Notes under the pieces: model-generated
The model's input: only the letters and a program-made list of their open reading frames with translations
Told to the model about the DNA's origin: nothing
Databases searched by the model: none
In this document: piece after piece, positions 8,531 to 17,275 of the stretch
Layout: every line of letters begins with the position of its first letter
Position numbering within the stretch: position 1 is the first letter of the stretch
Assembly: GCA_911810475.1 (NCBI GenBank)
Contig: OU461276.1
Span: 3,039,501-3,103,500, forward strand
DNA length: 64,000 bases
Origin: Candidatus Celerinatantimonas neptuna
GTDB lineage: Bacteria; Pseudomonadota; Gammaproteobacteria; Enterobacterales; Celerinatantimonadaceae
Reading direction: 5' to 3'
Made by a program: the position numbers and the translations under genes

Positions 8531-9436
8531 ATGAGCCAGAGTGCTAAAGTAGTTGTTGGCCTGCGTATTGATGTTGATACTTATCGGGGGGCTCGAGAAG
8601 GGGTACCCCGATTGTTAGAATTACTTGAAGAAAATCAGGTAAAGGCTTCTTTCTTCTTTGCTGTTGGTCCTGATAACAGCGGTCGTCGGTTTTGGCGGTT
8701 ATGGCATCCTCATAATTTAAGAAAATTTATACGCACAGTTTATGGTGGCGTTAAGCATAATCTGACAGGGGCGCTGTGGCGTGGTCCTGTAATTGGTCGC
8801 CGGGTTGCAGATGTTATTCAACAAACCGATCGTCAAGGGCACGAAGTTGGATTACATGCCTGGGATCACTACAAATGGGAAGTGAAGACGAATCGTATGT
8901 CGTCAATAGAGCTTCGCTTTGAGCTTGAAAAAGGTTACCAACTTTTGAGTCAGGTATTAGGTCACGACGTGGGGTGCAGTGCTGCTGCCGGGTGGCGGTG
9001 TAATGAACCTTCGTTAACGGAAAAAGAAGCGTTTCCTTTTCGTTATAACAGCGATTGCCGGGGTAAGTCGATTTTTGTTCCGGCTCAGGGAATGGCCCCA
9101 CAGATCCCGGTTACACTTCCGACTTATGATGAGTTAATTGGGCGTCGGGGGGTTAACCGAAATAATTATAATGATGTGATTATTCAGCAAATCCTCCCTA
9201 GTCAACTGAATGTCTATACTATTCACGCAGAGATAGAAGGTCGTGCTCAGTTCGAGCTGTTTAAGCAGTGGATTGAGAAAGTCAAAGCGCAACAGATTGA
9301 AATAGTTCCCTTGGGAAAACTACTTGATCAGCAGAGTATCAGTTGGCCGAGCGATCAAATTGTCAATGTAGACTTACAAGGTGATGCCGACTGGCAAAGT
9401 CATCAGGCTTCTGTTGTTCAGCATACGATGCATTGA
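8531..9436 (+). CDS. arnD: ArnD-like polysaccharide deacetylase (undecaprenyl-phosphate-Ara4FN deformylase)
   Basis: A NodB-fold deacetylase close to ArnD, which removes the formyl group from Und-P-4-deoxy-4-formamido-L-arabinose in the L-Ara4N lipid A pathway. The start GLRIDVDTYRGAREGVPRLL matches ArnD almost word for word (catalytic Asp and metal Asp in DVDT). The metal-His motif is EVGLHAWDH. CSAAAGWR, RYNSDCRG, IPVTLPTYDE and VYTIHAEIEG are ArnD-specific blocks. Length 301 is normal. No other arn gene is nearby, so the substrate is less certain than the family. The gene is monocistronic, ending in a strong terminator. Confidence 0.85.
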   Translation: MSQSAKVVVGLRIDVDTYRGAREGVPRLLELLEENQVKASFFFAVGPDNSGRRFWRLWHPHNLRKFIRTVYGGVKHNLTGALWRGPVIGRRVADVIQQTDRQGHEVGLHAWDHYKWEVKTNRMSSIELRFELEKGYQLLSQVLGHDVGCSAAAGWRCNEPSLTEKEAFPFRYNSDCRGKSIFVPAQGMAPQIPVTLPTYDELIGRRGVNRNNYNDVIIQQILPSQLNVYTIHAEIEGRAQFELFKQWIEKVKAQQIEIVPLGKLLDQQSISWPSDQIVNVDLQGDADWQSHQASVVQHTMH

Positions 9437-9458
9437 GTGTCAGCTGCTTTGTTTTTAA

Positions 9459-9491
9459 AAAGCCGCTTGTTAAGTCAGAGCAAGCGGCTTT
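9459..9491. terminator. Strong hairpin between arnD and pepP
   Basis: AAAGCCGCTTG (9459-9469) pairs with CAAGCGGCTTT (9481-9491), an 11-bp stem. Read on the minus strand it is followed by a T-rich stretch, so it suits the end of the minus-strand peptidase transcript as well as arnD. Confidence 0.75.
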
Positions 9492-9540
9492 AGCGCCGAA
9501 ACCGGGCTTCATTCCTATCAGAAAAGGCTTTCTTATCCCG
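9482..9540. repeat. Dispersed intergenic repeat A, copy 1
   Basis: About 59 bases from AAGCGG to CTTATCCCG that recur with roughly 80% identity at 46646-46703. Shared blocks are CGCCGAAA and AGGCTTTCTTATCCCG. In both places the repeat starts on the right arm of a hairpin. Two copies only in this window. Confidence 0.6.
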
Positions 9541-9552
9541 GTCAGAGGTTCG

Positions 9553-11352
9553 CTAGATAGCGGATGTCGCTGTTGTTAGCCAGGTGCGAGTCACTTTATC
9601 TTGTTCGTCAATCTGCGGATAAACTAACTGATAAACTTTCTGGTGGTAATCATTAAGCCACATTCTTTCTTGTTGACTGAGCAATGATTTTTTAATCAAT
9701 GTCTTGTCGAAAGGAACATAAGTTAGCGTATCAAATTGGTAGAATGGTTTTTCTGACTCAGGCAAGTCGGCAGGTTCTACGACCAACAGATTTTCACAGC
9801 GGATCCCATAACCACCATCTAGGTAGTATCCAGGTTCATCTGAGACCACCATTCCTGGTTCCAGAGCAATGTCGTTGATGGCTTTAGATATGCGTTGAGG
9901 ACCTTCATGGACACTTAAGAAATGGCCTACACCATGCCCTGTTCCGTGGTCGAAGTCCAGACCAAATTGCCATAAATACTGCCGTGCCAGAACATCGAGT
10001 TGTGTTCCTGTTGTGCCTTTCGGGAATTTTTGGCAAGCCAGGGCGATCATTCCTTTAAGAACCAGAGTAAAGTGCTGACATATTTGATCGGTTGCCTGTC
10101 CAATTGCCACTGTACGGGTGATGTCCGTTGTTCCATAGAGATATTGCCCACCGCTGTCGACCAGATAGAGGCTATTCATCTGAAGTGGAGACGGGGTCGG
10201 AGAATTTTTATGGTTATAGTGGCACATGGCGGCATTACTGCCTGTTGCTGAAATAGTATCAAAGCTCAGGTCAATACAATCATGATTGGCGCGGCGGAAT
10301 AATTCGAGTTGATCGCTGGCTTGCCCTTCATCAGGAAGTTGACCTGTCTGGACACATTGATCAAGCCAGGCGAGGAATTTGATTTCTGCCAGAGCGTCAA
10401 CATGATGCGCTTTGCGCATTCCTGAGATTTCAGCTGCATTTTTACATGCTTTAGGGAGTAGGCATGGGTCGGCGGCTGCGATAAGCTGAGCCCCTGACTC
10501 TTTCAGACGAAGCTGGCTCCATGCATTGGCTGTTGTAGGATCTGCAAGAATGTGAGGGGATTCCAGTGCAAGAGATTTTAGAGCTTCTTCATATCCTGTT
10601 TCATCGCAAACAGTGACACCTTCACCCACATGACGTTCAAATTGAGGTGGGCGTTTTTTCGGATCGACAAACCATGTCATCCGGCCATCTGCGTATAAAA
10701 ATGCATTACTGAGGACAACCGGCAGGCAGGGAATATCCTGTCCCCGGATATTGAGTAACCAGGCGATGGAATCAGAGGCGGTTATTAGAGCTGCATCGGC
10801 ACCCAATTCACTTATTTTTTGGCCGACATGCTGCCTTTTTTCTAAACTGGTTACACCTGCAATTTGATTGTCCATTAATGTCGCCCCACTTTGAGGGGCA
10901 TCTGGACGATCCTGCCAGAGTGTATCGATAGGGTTGATTGTTTCCACAAGCTTTTGATGTTGGCAGTTCGCCAGCGATTGCATCTGTTCAAATTGCCTTA
11001 AGCTGAATGTTTTGCTGTCGATGCCAATTTTTTGATTTTTACCTAATTGCTGACATAACCAGAACATGTAAGGTTCATCGATTAGATGATGGAAAGAAAA
11101 CAGTTCACTGCTGACTTGCTGGCGAACCTGAACGGTATAGCGGCCATCGACAAAAATTGCAGCCGTTTGGGCTAGAATAACTGCAACACCGGCAGAACCG
11201 GTAAAGCCGGTTATCCAATGAAGTCGTTCATTACAAGCGGGGACATATTCGCCTAAATATTCGTCTGCTCTTGGAATGATGAATGCATCTAGTTCGTGCT
11301 GAACCATAAATTTTCGAATCGATTGCAGTCGATTAGAGATGCTTAAAGACAT
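9553..11352 (-). CDS. Xaa-Pro aminopeptidase (M24B, three-domain type)
   Basis: Cytoplasmic metallopeptidase that releases an N-terminal residue before proline. The 599 residues comprise two creatinase-like N-terminal domains, a pita-bread M24 catalytic domain (about 310-530) and a short C-terminal domain, as in the long aminopeptidase P group. Dinuclear-metal ligands are visible: Asp in LVDSGGQY, Asp in GTTDITRTV, His in HGTGHGVGHFL, Glu in VSDEPGYY and Glu in GIRCENLLV. It is alone on the minus strand. The E. coli pepP is a shorter two-domain enzyme, so I do not use that symbol. Confidence 0.9.
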   Translation of the reverse strand: MSLSISNRLQSIRKFMVQHELDAFIIPRADEYLGEYVPACNERLHWITGFTGSAGVAVILAQTAAIFVDGRYTVQVRQQVSSELFSFHHLIDEPYMFWLCQQLGKNQKIGIDSKTFSLRQFEQMQSLANCQHQKLVETINPIDTLWQDRPDAPQSGATLMDNQIAGVTSLEKRQHVGQKISELGADAALITASDSIAWLLNIRGQDIPCLPVVLSNAFLYADGRMTWFVDPKKRPPQFERHVGEGVTVCDETGYEEALKSLALESPHILADPTTANAWSQLRLKESGAQLIAAADPCLLPKACKNAAEISGMRKAHHVDALAEIKFLAWLDQCVQTGQLPDEGQASDQLELFRRANHDCIDLSFDTISATGSNAAMCHYNHKNSPTPSPLQMNSLYLVDSGGQYLYGTTDITRTVAIGQATDQICQHFTLVLKGMIALACQKFPKGTTGTQLDVLARQYLWQFGLDFDHGTGHGVGHFLSVHEGPQRISKAINDIALEPGMVVSDEPGYYLDGGYGIRCENLLVVEPADLPESEKPFYQFDTLTYVPFDKTLIKKSLLSQQERMWLNDYHQKVYQLVYPQIDEQDKVTRTWLTTATSAI

Positions 11353-11757
11353 GGGTCATTCCTCTGACATAAATAGAAAAAGTGGGATCAGATTACGAAA
11401 CTTTTATGCATTCGGCAATCGGATCAGAATGATTAATTCGTTTGAACTATTGAATAATGGGTACAGTCTATCGCATTATAAAATTGACTGGCTATGGACT
11501 TTTAACGATTGTTTTACGTTGATTCAATATGTTTTGGCGCTATTGGGGTTGTTTTATCTGGAAATTTTTATATTGCAGAAATGACCTGATGACATATTGA
11601 AATCTATACTGGATAAAAAGTGGCAAATTGTTGCTAAAATATTCATTACCGTTCAACATGCCGTGAGTGTCTTGGTCAAAGTCACAAACACAACATCAAA
11701 ATATTCCAGTCATTGGATGATGACGGAAATAAATTTATAAATAGAGATTATAAAAAA
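11353..11757. other. Intergenic region before the amino-acid ABC operon
   Basis: About 405 bases between divergent genes. It must hold the promoters of the aminopeptidase and of the ABC transporter, but none stands out. An open frame at 11339-11584 overlaps the aminopeptidase start and has no protein-like features, so I take it as noise. Confidence 0.4.
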
Positions 11758-12567
11758 ATGGGAAAATTATTCACATCTGCTATGGCTGGCTTAGTCCTGG
11801 CCTGTTCTGCACTTGCTAGCACACAGGCTATGGCACAGGAATCGGCTTTGGAACATATCCAAAATACGGGTAAATTGCGCGTTTGTTTCGAAGCAGGGTA
11901 TATGCCGTTTGAAATGAAATCGAAAAATGGCCGTTTTATTGGTTTTGATATTGATATGGCAAGGGAAATGGCCCGGTCTATGGGCGTGAAATTCGTGCCG
12001 GTGAATACAGCCTGGGATGGTATCATTCCTGCTTTGCAGACCGGTAAATGCGATATCATTATGGCCGGTATGACCATCACGCCAAAACGTAACCTGAAAG
12101 TTAATTTTGCGCATCCTTATATCGTTATCGGTCAGACTTTGTTGATTTCACCAAAACTGAAAGGAAAAATCAGAAGTTATCGTGATTTGAACAATGCTAA
12201 ATATACCATTGCAACCAAATTAGGTACGACTGGTAATGATGCGGCGAAGCGGTATATGCCAAATGCTAAACTGGAATTGTTCGATACTGAAGCCGATGCT
12301 GTTCTTCAGGTTGCTAATGGTAAGGCATCAGCTTTTGTCTACGATATGCCATATAATGCGATTTATGCTTCTCAGCATAAACAACAGGTGGTTCATTTAG
12401 ATCATCCGTTTACTTATGAACCATTAGGTTGGGCTATCCGCCAACATGACCCTGATTTCTTAAACTTCCTGAATAATTATCTGCGCCAGGTGCGCGGCGA
12501 TGGTACTTACAAACGTATTTATGATCGCTGGTTCAAATCTAGTCGCTGGCTGAAACAGATTCAGTAG
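11758..12567 (+). CDS. Polar amino-acid ABC transporter, periplasmic binding protein
   Basis: A family 3 solute-binding protein (269 residues). A Sec signal peptide runs to about residue 25 (ending STQAMA before QESA). The family signature is GFDIDMAREMARSMGV, with ligand-pocket segments LRVCFEAGYMPFEM and MAGMTITPKRN. The ATG at 11758 is chosen over an upstream in-frame start at 11713 because it gives a proper signal peptide and has AGAGA upstream. It heads an operon with the permease and ATPase. Substrate is probably a polar amino acid, but which one cannot be read. Confidence 0.88.
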   Translation: MGKLFTSAMAGLVLACSALASTQAMAQESALEHIQNTGKLRVCFEAGYMPFEMKSKNGRFIGFDIDMAREMARSMGVKFVPVNTAWDGIIPALQTGKCDIIMAGMTITPKRNLKVNFAHPYIVIGQTLLISPKLKGKIRSYRDLNNAKYTIATKLGTTGNDAAKRYMPNAKLELFDTEADAVLQVANGKASAFVYDMPYNAIYASQHKQQVVHLDHPFTYEPLGWAIRQHDPDFLNFLNNYLRQVRGDGTYKRIYDRWFKSSRWLKQIQ

Positions 12568-12667
12568 TTAATTTGATAAAAGCTGGAGTTAATCCGGCTT
12601 TTATCGATGTGTTTTCCTGCTGAACATTTCAGTTGGTTGTTTAAAAAACTAGAAGAGAGTAGTAACG

Positions 12668-13612
12668 ATGCAATCTAAATCCGGTCGTTGGCTGGGGCAT
12701 GGGGTGTATCTGATCATTATGATAATGATGATCGGATCAATCTATTGGTCGGGCAAAACCATTAATTACAGTTGGCATTGGGACCGTTTATGGCCTTATA
12801 TCATCAATACTCAAATGAAGGATATTCGGGCTCAGGCAGATGGTACTGCTGTTGTCAAGGCCAATGGTGAGGTAGAAATTCAATTTGATGGTCAAAAGCC
12901 GCAAATTATTAAAAAGTATGATCAGTTAAATGTGGGTGATGGTGATCTGGTTTTTGAGGGGGATACGGTTGCCCGGGTGAAAGACTGGCGATTCGGACCT
13001 ATAGCCAAAGGGCTTTGGGTGACCATTGAAATATCATTTTTATCGCTGATTTTTGCAATTTTGTTAGGGCTGGTATTTGGTTTAATGCGGGTATCGAAAA
13101 ACCAAATCGCCCGGGATCTGTCTTTGACATATGTCGAGCTGATCCGTGGAACGCCTCTTTTGGTTCAAATTTTCATTGTTTACTTTTTTATTGGGACAGT
13201 TCTGAATTTGGACCGGTTTACAGCCGGTGTTGTGGCTTTGTCTGTCTTTACCGGGGCTTATGTCGTCGAGATTATCCGGGCCGGGATCCAGTCGATTGCT
13301 GTTGGTCAGATGGAAGCGGCCCGATCATTGGGTATGTCATATCCACAAGCTATGCGTTATGTTGTTTTACCTCAGGCGTTTAAACGCATATTACCGCCAC
13401 TGGCAGGGCAATTTATTAATTTGATTAAAGATTCTTCATTAGTCTCGGTGATTTCGATTACTGATCTGACCAAAGCGGGGCGTGAGGTGGTTAGTGGTAG
13501 TTTTGCTCCGTTTGAGGTGTGGTTTACAGTTGCTGCATTATATTTGCTGGTTACTGGATCGCTTTCCTGGGCTATTCAAATGTTAGAGAAGAGGTTATCC
13601 GCTAGTGACTAA
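12668..13612 (+). CDS. Polar amino-acid ABC transporter, permease
   Basis: Inner-membrane permease of the HisM/GlnP type (314 residues, longer than the usual 220-240). The extra length is an N-terminal helix (residues 12-30) followed by a hydrophilic, probably periplasmic insert of about 80 residues before the conserved core. The core has [13 protein letters not shown] and the ATPase-contact EAA loop [20 protein letters not shown]. It overlaps the ATPase gene by 8 bases. The insert is found in a subgroup of these permeases, and its role is not clear. Confidence 0.88.
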   Translation: MQSKSGRWLGHGVYLIIMIMMIGSIYWSGKTINYSWHWDRLWPYIINTQMKDIRAQADGTAVVKANGEVEIQFDGQKPQIIKKYDQLNVGDGDLVFEGDTVARVKDWRFGPIAKGLWVTIEISFLSLIFAILLGLVFGLMRVSKNQIARDLSLTYVELIRGTPLLVQIFIVYFFIGTVLNLDRFTAGVVALSVFTGAYVVEIIRAGIQSIAVGQMEAARSLGMSYPQAMRYVVLPQAFKRILPPLAGQFINLIKDSSLVSVISITDLTKAGREVVSGSFAPFEVWFTVAALYLLVTGSLSWAIQMLEKRLSASD

Positions 13613-14357
13613 TCAGTATCAAGGCGAAGATATGGTAGTCGCCGAACAGATTGATAAGTTTTATCCGAATGGATGCCATGCGCTTAAATCTGTTTCTACC
13701 AAAATTAAACGGGGTGAAGTTGTTGTCATCATTGGGCCGTCAGGATCGGGGAAATCGACGTTTTTGCGGACATTGAATCAGCTCGAAGAAATCAGTTCCG
13801 GATCGATTATGGTTGATGGAATTGACATGTATGCAAAGTCGACCGATATCAATCAGCTTCGGCAGAATGTCGGTATGGTGTTTCAGAGTTTTAACCTGTT
13901 TCCTCATAAGACCGCTCTTGAAAATGTGATGTTGGCTCCGATGACAGTTGCCAGACAATCCTCTAAAGAAGCGGAACAGCACGCCAAAGAACTATTAAGT
14001 CGTGTCGGACTCTCTGATCGGATGCATAATTATCCATCTCATTTGTCGGGTGGGCAACAGCAACGGGTTGCGATAGCGAGAGCGTTGGCAATGCGTCCGG
14101 ATGTGATGTTGTTTGATGAGCCGACTTCGGCACTTGATCCTGAGATGGTGGGCGAAGTGTTGGATGTGATGAAATCCTTAGCGAAGGAAGGCATGACTAT
14201 GGCAATCGTGACCCATGAAATGGGATTTGCCAAAGAAGTTGCAGACCGGGTTCTGTTTATGGAAGAAGGTGCATTGTTGGTTGAAGACACGCCTGAAGGG
14301 GTTTTTGATCATCCGGAGCATCCGCGTTTGCAGCAATTTTTAGCGAAAATTCTGTAA
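13605..14357 (+). CDS. Polar amino-acid ABC transporter, ATPase
   Basis: Cytoplasmic ATPase of the GlnQ/HisP class, 250 residues. Walker A is GPSGSGKST, the Q-loop lies in [13 protein letters not shown], the signature is LSGGQQQR, Walker B is [13 protein letters not shown], and the H-loop is VTHEMGFA. It is the last gene of the three-gene transporter operon and is followed by a strong hairpin. Only one permease gene is present, so a homodimeric membrane channel is expected. Confidence 0.93.
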   Translation: MTNQYQGEDMVVAEQIDKFYPNGCHALKSVSTKIKRGEVVVIIGPSGSGKSTFLRTLNQLEEISSGSIMVDGIDMYAKSTDINQLRQNVGMVFQSFNLFPHKTALENVMLAPMTVARQSSKEAEQHAKELLSRVGLSDRMHNYPSHLSGGQQQRVAIARALAMRPDVMLFDEPTSALDPEMVGEVLDVMKSLAKEGMTMAIVTHEMGFAKEVADRVLFMEEGALLVEDTPEGVFDHPEHPRLQQFLAKIL

Positions 14358-14368
14358 TTTTGATTGAG

Positions 14369-14407
14369 TTTACCTGGGATATGTATTGTTGCTTATCCCA
14401 GGGTAAA
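14369..14407. terminator. Long-stem terminator between convergent operons
   Basis: TTTACCTGGGATA (14369-14381) pairs with TATCCCAGGGTAAA (14394-14407) with one bulge. It lies between the ABC ATPase (plus) and cnoX (minus) and can serve both. Confidence 0.75.
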
Positions 14408-14416
14408 TAAATATTG

Positions 14417-15271
14417 TTAATACAGTAAGCTAAAGTAGCGGCGGCGATATTTAGATGATAGTGGATCGCCAGAAAGTGTATTGACGATATCTAAGAAGGC
14501 TTTTTTAGCATGTCCATCAGCCGCTTCGATATCTTTACTGAGCAAGCTGAATAGCAGTTCCAGTGCTTCTGCATGGCGACCGGCCTGATCGTATTGAATG
14601 GCTAGCTGAACCTTAAGATCGGCATTGTCATCTTGTTGTATTTGTTTTTCTAATGCTCTGATTTCTGGTGTATCTGCTGCTTGCTCTAATAAATCAAGCT
14701 GACTCATTAAGGCTTGGTATTCAGCTTGTTGATCTTCGAGTTTTGTTTTTGCCAGTAAAGTTTTGGCTTCTTCACATTTGTTTTGTTTTAGCAGTGTGCT
14801 GATATATGTGAAATGAATATCAGTGCGTTCAGGTGCAAGCTCCCAGGCTTCTTTAGCTGCTTTTAGCGCTCCGGTATCATCCCCCTGTTCAGCAAGAGTT
14901 TTGGCTTGGGCTAATTTTAGATCTTCTGGTTTAGGTAGATGCTTTTCAAGAATTTCCCGGATAGCGCCTTCGGTTTGGGCTCCAGCAAAACCATCGACAG
15001 GTTGACCATCTTTCATGATCATGACCGTTGGCAAACTTCGAACGCCGAATTGACCAACCAGTGGTTGCAGTTCATCAGCATTTATTCTGGCCAGGGTGAA
15101 GTTGCCTTGATATTCGTTAGCCAGTTTTTCCAGAATAGGCATCAAGGTTTTGCAGGGTTCACACCAATCGGCCCAGAAATCAACAACAACGGGATGTTCG
15201 AAGGAGCGTTCGATCAGAATGGCTTTTGCATTTTCCATACTGATATCGACAATGAATTCGGTATTGGACAT
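14417..15271 (-). CDS. cnoX: Chaperedoxin CnoX (thioredoxin domain plus TPR)
   Basis: A thioredoxin-fold holdase (E. coli CnoX/YbbN) that protects clients under oxidative stress and passes them to chaperones. Residues 1-110 are a thioredoxin domain with WADWCEPCK. The remaining 170 residues are TPR-like helices ending LSSKYRRRYFSLLY, nearly the same end as E. coli CnoX. Unlike E. coli CnoX, which has lost the CxxC motif, this one keeps CEPC and may be a working oxidoreductase. Length 284 is exact for the family. Confidence 0.9.
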   Translation of the reverse strand: MSNTEFIVDISMENAKAILIERSFEHPVVVDFWADWCEPCKTLMPILEKLANEYQGNFTLARINADELQPLVGQFGVRSLPTVMIMKDGQPVDGFAGAQTEGAIREILEKHLPKPEDLKLAQAKTLAEQGDDTGALKAAKEAWELAPERTDIHFTYISTLLKQNKCEEAKTLLAKTKLEDQQAEYQALMSQLDLLEQAADTPEIRALEKQIQQDDNADLKVQLAIQYDQAGRHAEALELLFSLLSKDIEAADGHAKKAFLDIVNTLSGDPLSSKYRRRYFSLLY

Positions 15272-15526
15272 AACCTGTTCCTATAATAATGATTGAGGTT
15301 GTTATGGGGATGATTTTGTGAAATTTCAACCGTTAGAAGGTATTTGTCAATGGATATTGTATTTGAGTGTGAGAATTGTTGCCTTCTGATTCATTTAGAT
15401 GCGTTTTGCGCTTGTTGTAAGCGTTGTTGTGCATCAAATGTGTTTGATTTTAACAGACACTAACAATTTTCAGATGTAGCATATTACGTTATAGTTTGGT
15501 TTATCACTGGAAAAGTAGAAGAATCT

Positions 15527-16321
15527 ATGGAAAGAATGTCTTTATCAGAGTTGACCATTTTATTGGTTGAACCATCGTTGACTCAACGAAATATTATCCA
15601 TCGTCGTTTACATGATGCCGGTGTCGATAGTTTTTTGTTTGCCGAAGATTGTGAGAGTGCTTATCAGGTCGCAACGGTTAAATCGCCCGATCTGGTCATT
15701 AGTTCAATGTATTTTTCAGATGGGACGGCAACGGATTTGATCAATAGAATTCGTGCTAATGCCTTGTCACAGTCTATGGCGTTTATGCTTATTTCCAGTG
15801 AAGATAAACATCATTCTTTGGATGCGATTAAGCAGGCCGGAGTCATTGCTATTTTACCAAAACCATTTCAATTGGTGGATCTACTGAATGCCTTAAGGAC
15901 AACAATTAGTTATATTGAACCTGAATCGGCAGAAGTTAACGAGCAAGAACGGTTGGATTCACTTTCAATTTTGGTTGTGGATGATAGTCCGACTGCCCAG
16001 AGACATATTTGCCGGGTTTTAAATAATTTAGGTGTGACAAATATTTATACGGCTGAGAATGGGCAAATGGGGTTGGATATACTCGCCCGGAAAACTGTTG
16101 ATCTGATTGTTACTGATTACAATATGCCGGTGATGGATGGGGCTGCATTTGTCGAAGAATTGCGTCAGGATGAGCGGTTTTACCATATCCCCGTGATGAT
16201 GGTGACCTCAGAAACAGATGGTGCCAAACTTAATGGTGTTCGTCGTAGCGGTGTTTCTGCATTGGTCGATAAACCATTTGATATTGAGGATGTAAAACGA
16301 ATACTCCTTGGCTTATTATGA
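15527..16321 (+). CDS. Dual-receiver response regulator with a degenerate first domain
   Basis: 264 residues made of two CheY-like receiver domains and no output domain. The second (about 143-264) has the full set: VVDDSPT acidic pair, VTDYNMPVMDG with the phospho-acceptor Asp, and the DKPF lysine. The first (about 8-125) has LVEPSLT in place of the acidic pair and VISSMYFSDG where the acceptor Asp should be, so Ser replaces Asp and it should not be phosphorylated, although its KPF lysine remains. Two ATGs three codons apart are possible starts. A chemotaxis or second-messenger signalling role is plausible but not shown. It is monocistronic, with a terminator after it. Confidence 0.85.
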   Translation: MERMSLSELTILLVEPSLTQRNIIHRRLHDAGVDSFLFAEDCESAYQVATVKSPDLVISSMYFSDGTATDLINRIRANALSQSMAFMLISSEDKHHSLDAIKQAGVIAILPKPFQLVDLLNALRTTISYIEPESAEVNEQERLDSLSILVVDDSPTAQRHICRVLNNLGVTNIYTAENGQMGLDILARKTVDLIVTDYNMPVMDGAAFVEELRQDERFYHIPVMMVTSETDGAKLNGVRRSGVSALVDKPFDIEDVKRILLGLL

Positions 16322-16340
16322 TGTTATGCCTTGTTTACCT

Positions 16341-16364
16341 TTAGGGGCTTGTGTTAGCCCCTAA
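16341..16364. terminator. Terminator between convergent genes
   Basis: TTAGGGGCT (16341-16349) pairs with AGCCCCTAA (16356-16364), a 9-bp GC-rich stem with a 6-base loop, 20 bases after the dual-receiver gene and 20 before the end of the minus-strand lipoprotein gene. Confidence 0.7.
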
Positions 16365-16386
16365 GCGATCATGATGTTTATGCGGT

Positions 16387-16845
16387 TTATTGATTGGTTG
16401 TTGTGGGGGTTGCAGAGACATCAGTGGCAGGAGATACCGTGATGATAATATGGCTGTCACCAAATTGACTACCTGTAATTTGAACTGTCGCAACCCGATG
16501 CCCTTTGATATAAGTCAGAACGGAGTTTTGACTTTTGATAGAGGCAATAAGATTCCAGCCTAACTGCGGCATGTTTTGTCTGTAATATTCAAAAGTCCGA
16601 AATGGACTCATTGAATTATGTAAGCTCAATCTACCCAGCCATTGATCTCCTTCACTGATGATAATCGAATTTTCAGGGTCTAATTTCGTGTCGGCATCGG
16701 CAGGAATATCTTCAAAAGCAGTCAGCTCTTTTTGTGTGCTTTTTTTTAATTCATGAGTTTTGACGCCTGTGTTTTGAGCCTGGATAGTACTTTGGGTACA
16801 ACCGGCCAAGAATATTAACGAAAATGTAATAAATAACCAACGCAT
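16387..16845 (-). CDS. Predicted lipoprotein of unknown function
   Basis: 152 residues with a lipoprotein signal peptide whose lipobox is FLAGC near residue 15, so it should be lipid-anchored. The mature part has a Thr/Gln-rich linker and a compact domain with FRTFEYYRQNMPQLGWNL, a pattern seen in small proteobacterial lipoproteins of unknown role. The GGAG at the right distance selects the ATG at 16845 rather than an in-frame ATG four codons upstream. It is followed on the same strand by nothing else; the HlyU-like gene lies upstream. Function not recognised. Confidence 0.7.
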   Translation of the reverse strand: MRWLFITFSLIFLAGCTQSTIQAQNTGVKTHELKKSTQKELTAFEDIPADADTKLDPENSIIISEGDQWLGRLSLHNSMSPFRTFEYYRQNMPQLGWNLIASIKSQNSVLTYIKGHRVATVQITGSQFGDSHIIITVSPATDVSATPTTTNQ

Positions 16846-16911
16846 AATAAACTCCATTTAGTGAAGGGTGATTGGGCTAGTCTGAGCATTGTGGCTTTGT
16901 GCCTGCACGGT

Positions 16912-17202
16912 TCATGAATGAAATAAACGCTCACCCATCTGATCGATAAATAGTTGAGATTTGCTAATTGTCAATTCGAGTGCCTGTTGCTCTGATGGAC
17001 AGACGTCACTTCGAATAAAATGGTGTTCCTGGAGTTCACCATCAATTGTTTTACGAATATATCCTGCGACTCGATATTGTCCTTTTTCTGCAATAGGAGA
17101 CGGAGTGATTGTAAATCCTTTATACTCAATGTCTTGATGCGTCTTTTGTGGTGATGCGTCGGAGTTGCCAAAAAGGGTTTTAATCGAGTTAAACAGACCC
17201 AT
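16912..17202 (-). CDS. HlyU-domain (PF10115-like) small protein
   Basis: A 96-residue protein resembling the small family annotated HlyU (PF10115): IEYKGFTITPSPI, YRVAGYIRKTIDGELQEHHFIRSD, and a final helix with IDQMGERLF. Despite the name, it is not the ArsR-type HlyU regulator of vibrios. I see no HTH. Start at 17202 is supported by AAGG seven bases before ATG; a TTG six codons upstream is less likely. Function unknown. It is divergent from rmuC. Confidence 0.7.
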   Translation of the reverse strand: MGLFNSIKTLFGNSDASPQKTHQDIEYKGFTITPSPIAEKGQYRVAGYIRKTIDGELQEHHFIRSDVCPSEQQALELTISKSQLFIDQMGERLFHS

Positions 17203-17275
17203 ATTAGTACCTTGATTCAATAAAACACTGCTAGATGATACCGACCTGATTATCGAGTTACAATGGAGATTAGCT

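Noticed and set aside
11339-11584. 81-codon open frame overlapping the start of the aminopeptidase gene
   Set aside because: Overlaps a certain gene antisense, has no ribosome site, and its composition is not protein-like.
16912-17202. Assigning virulence activator HlyU function
   Set aside because: The protein belongs to a small family that shares the name only; it has no ArsR-type HTH.
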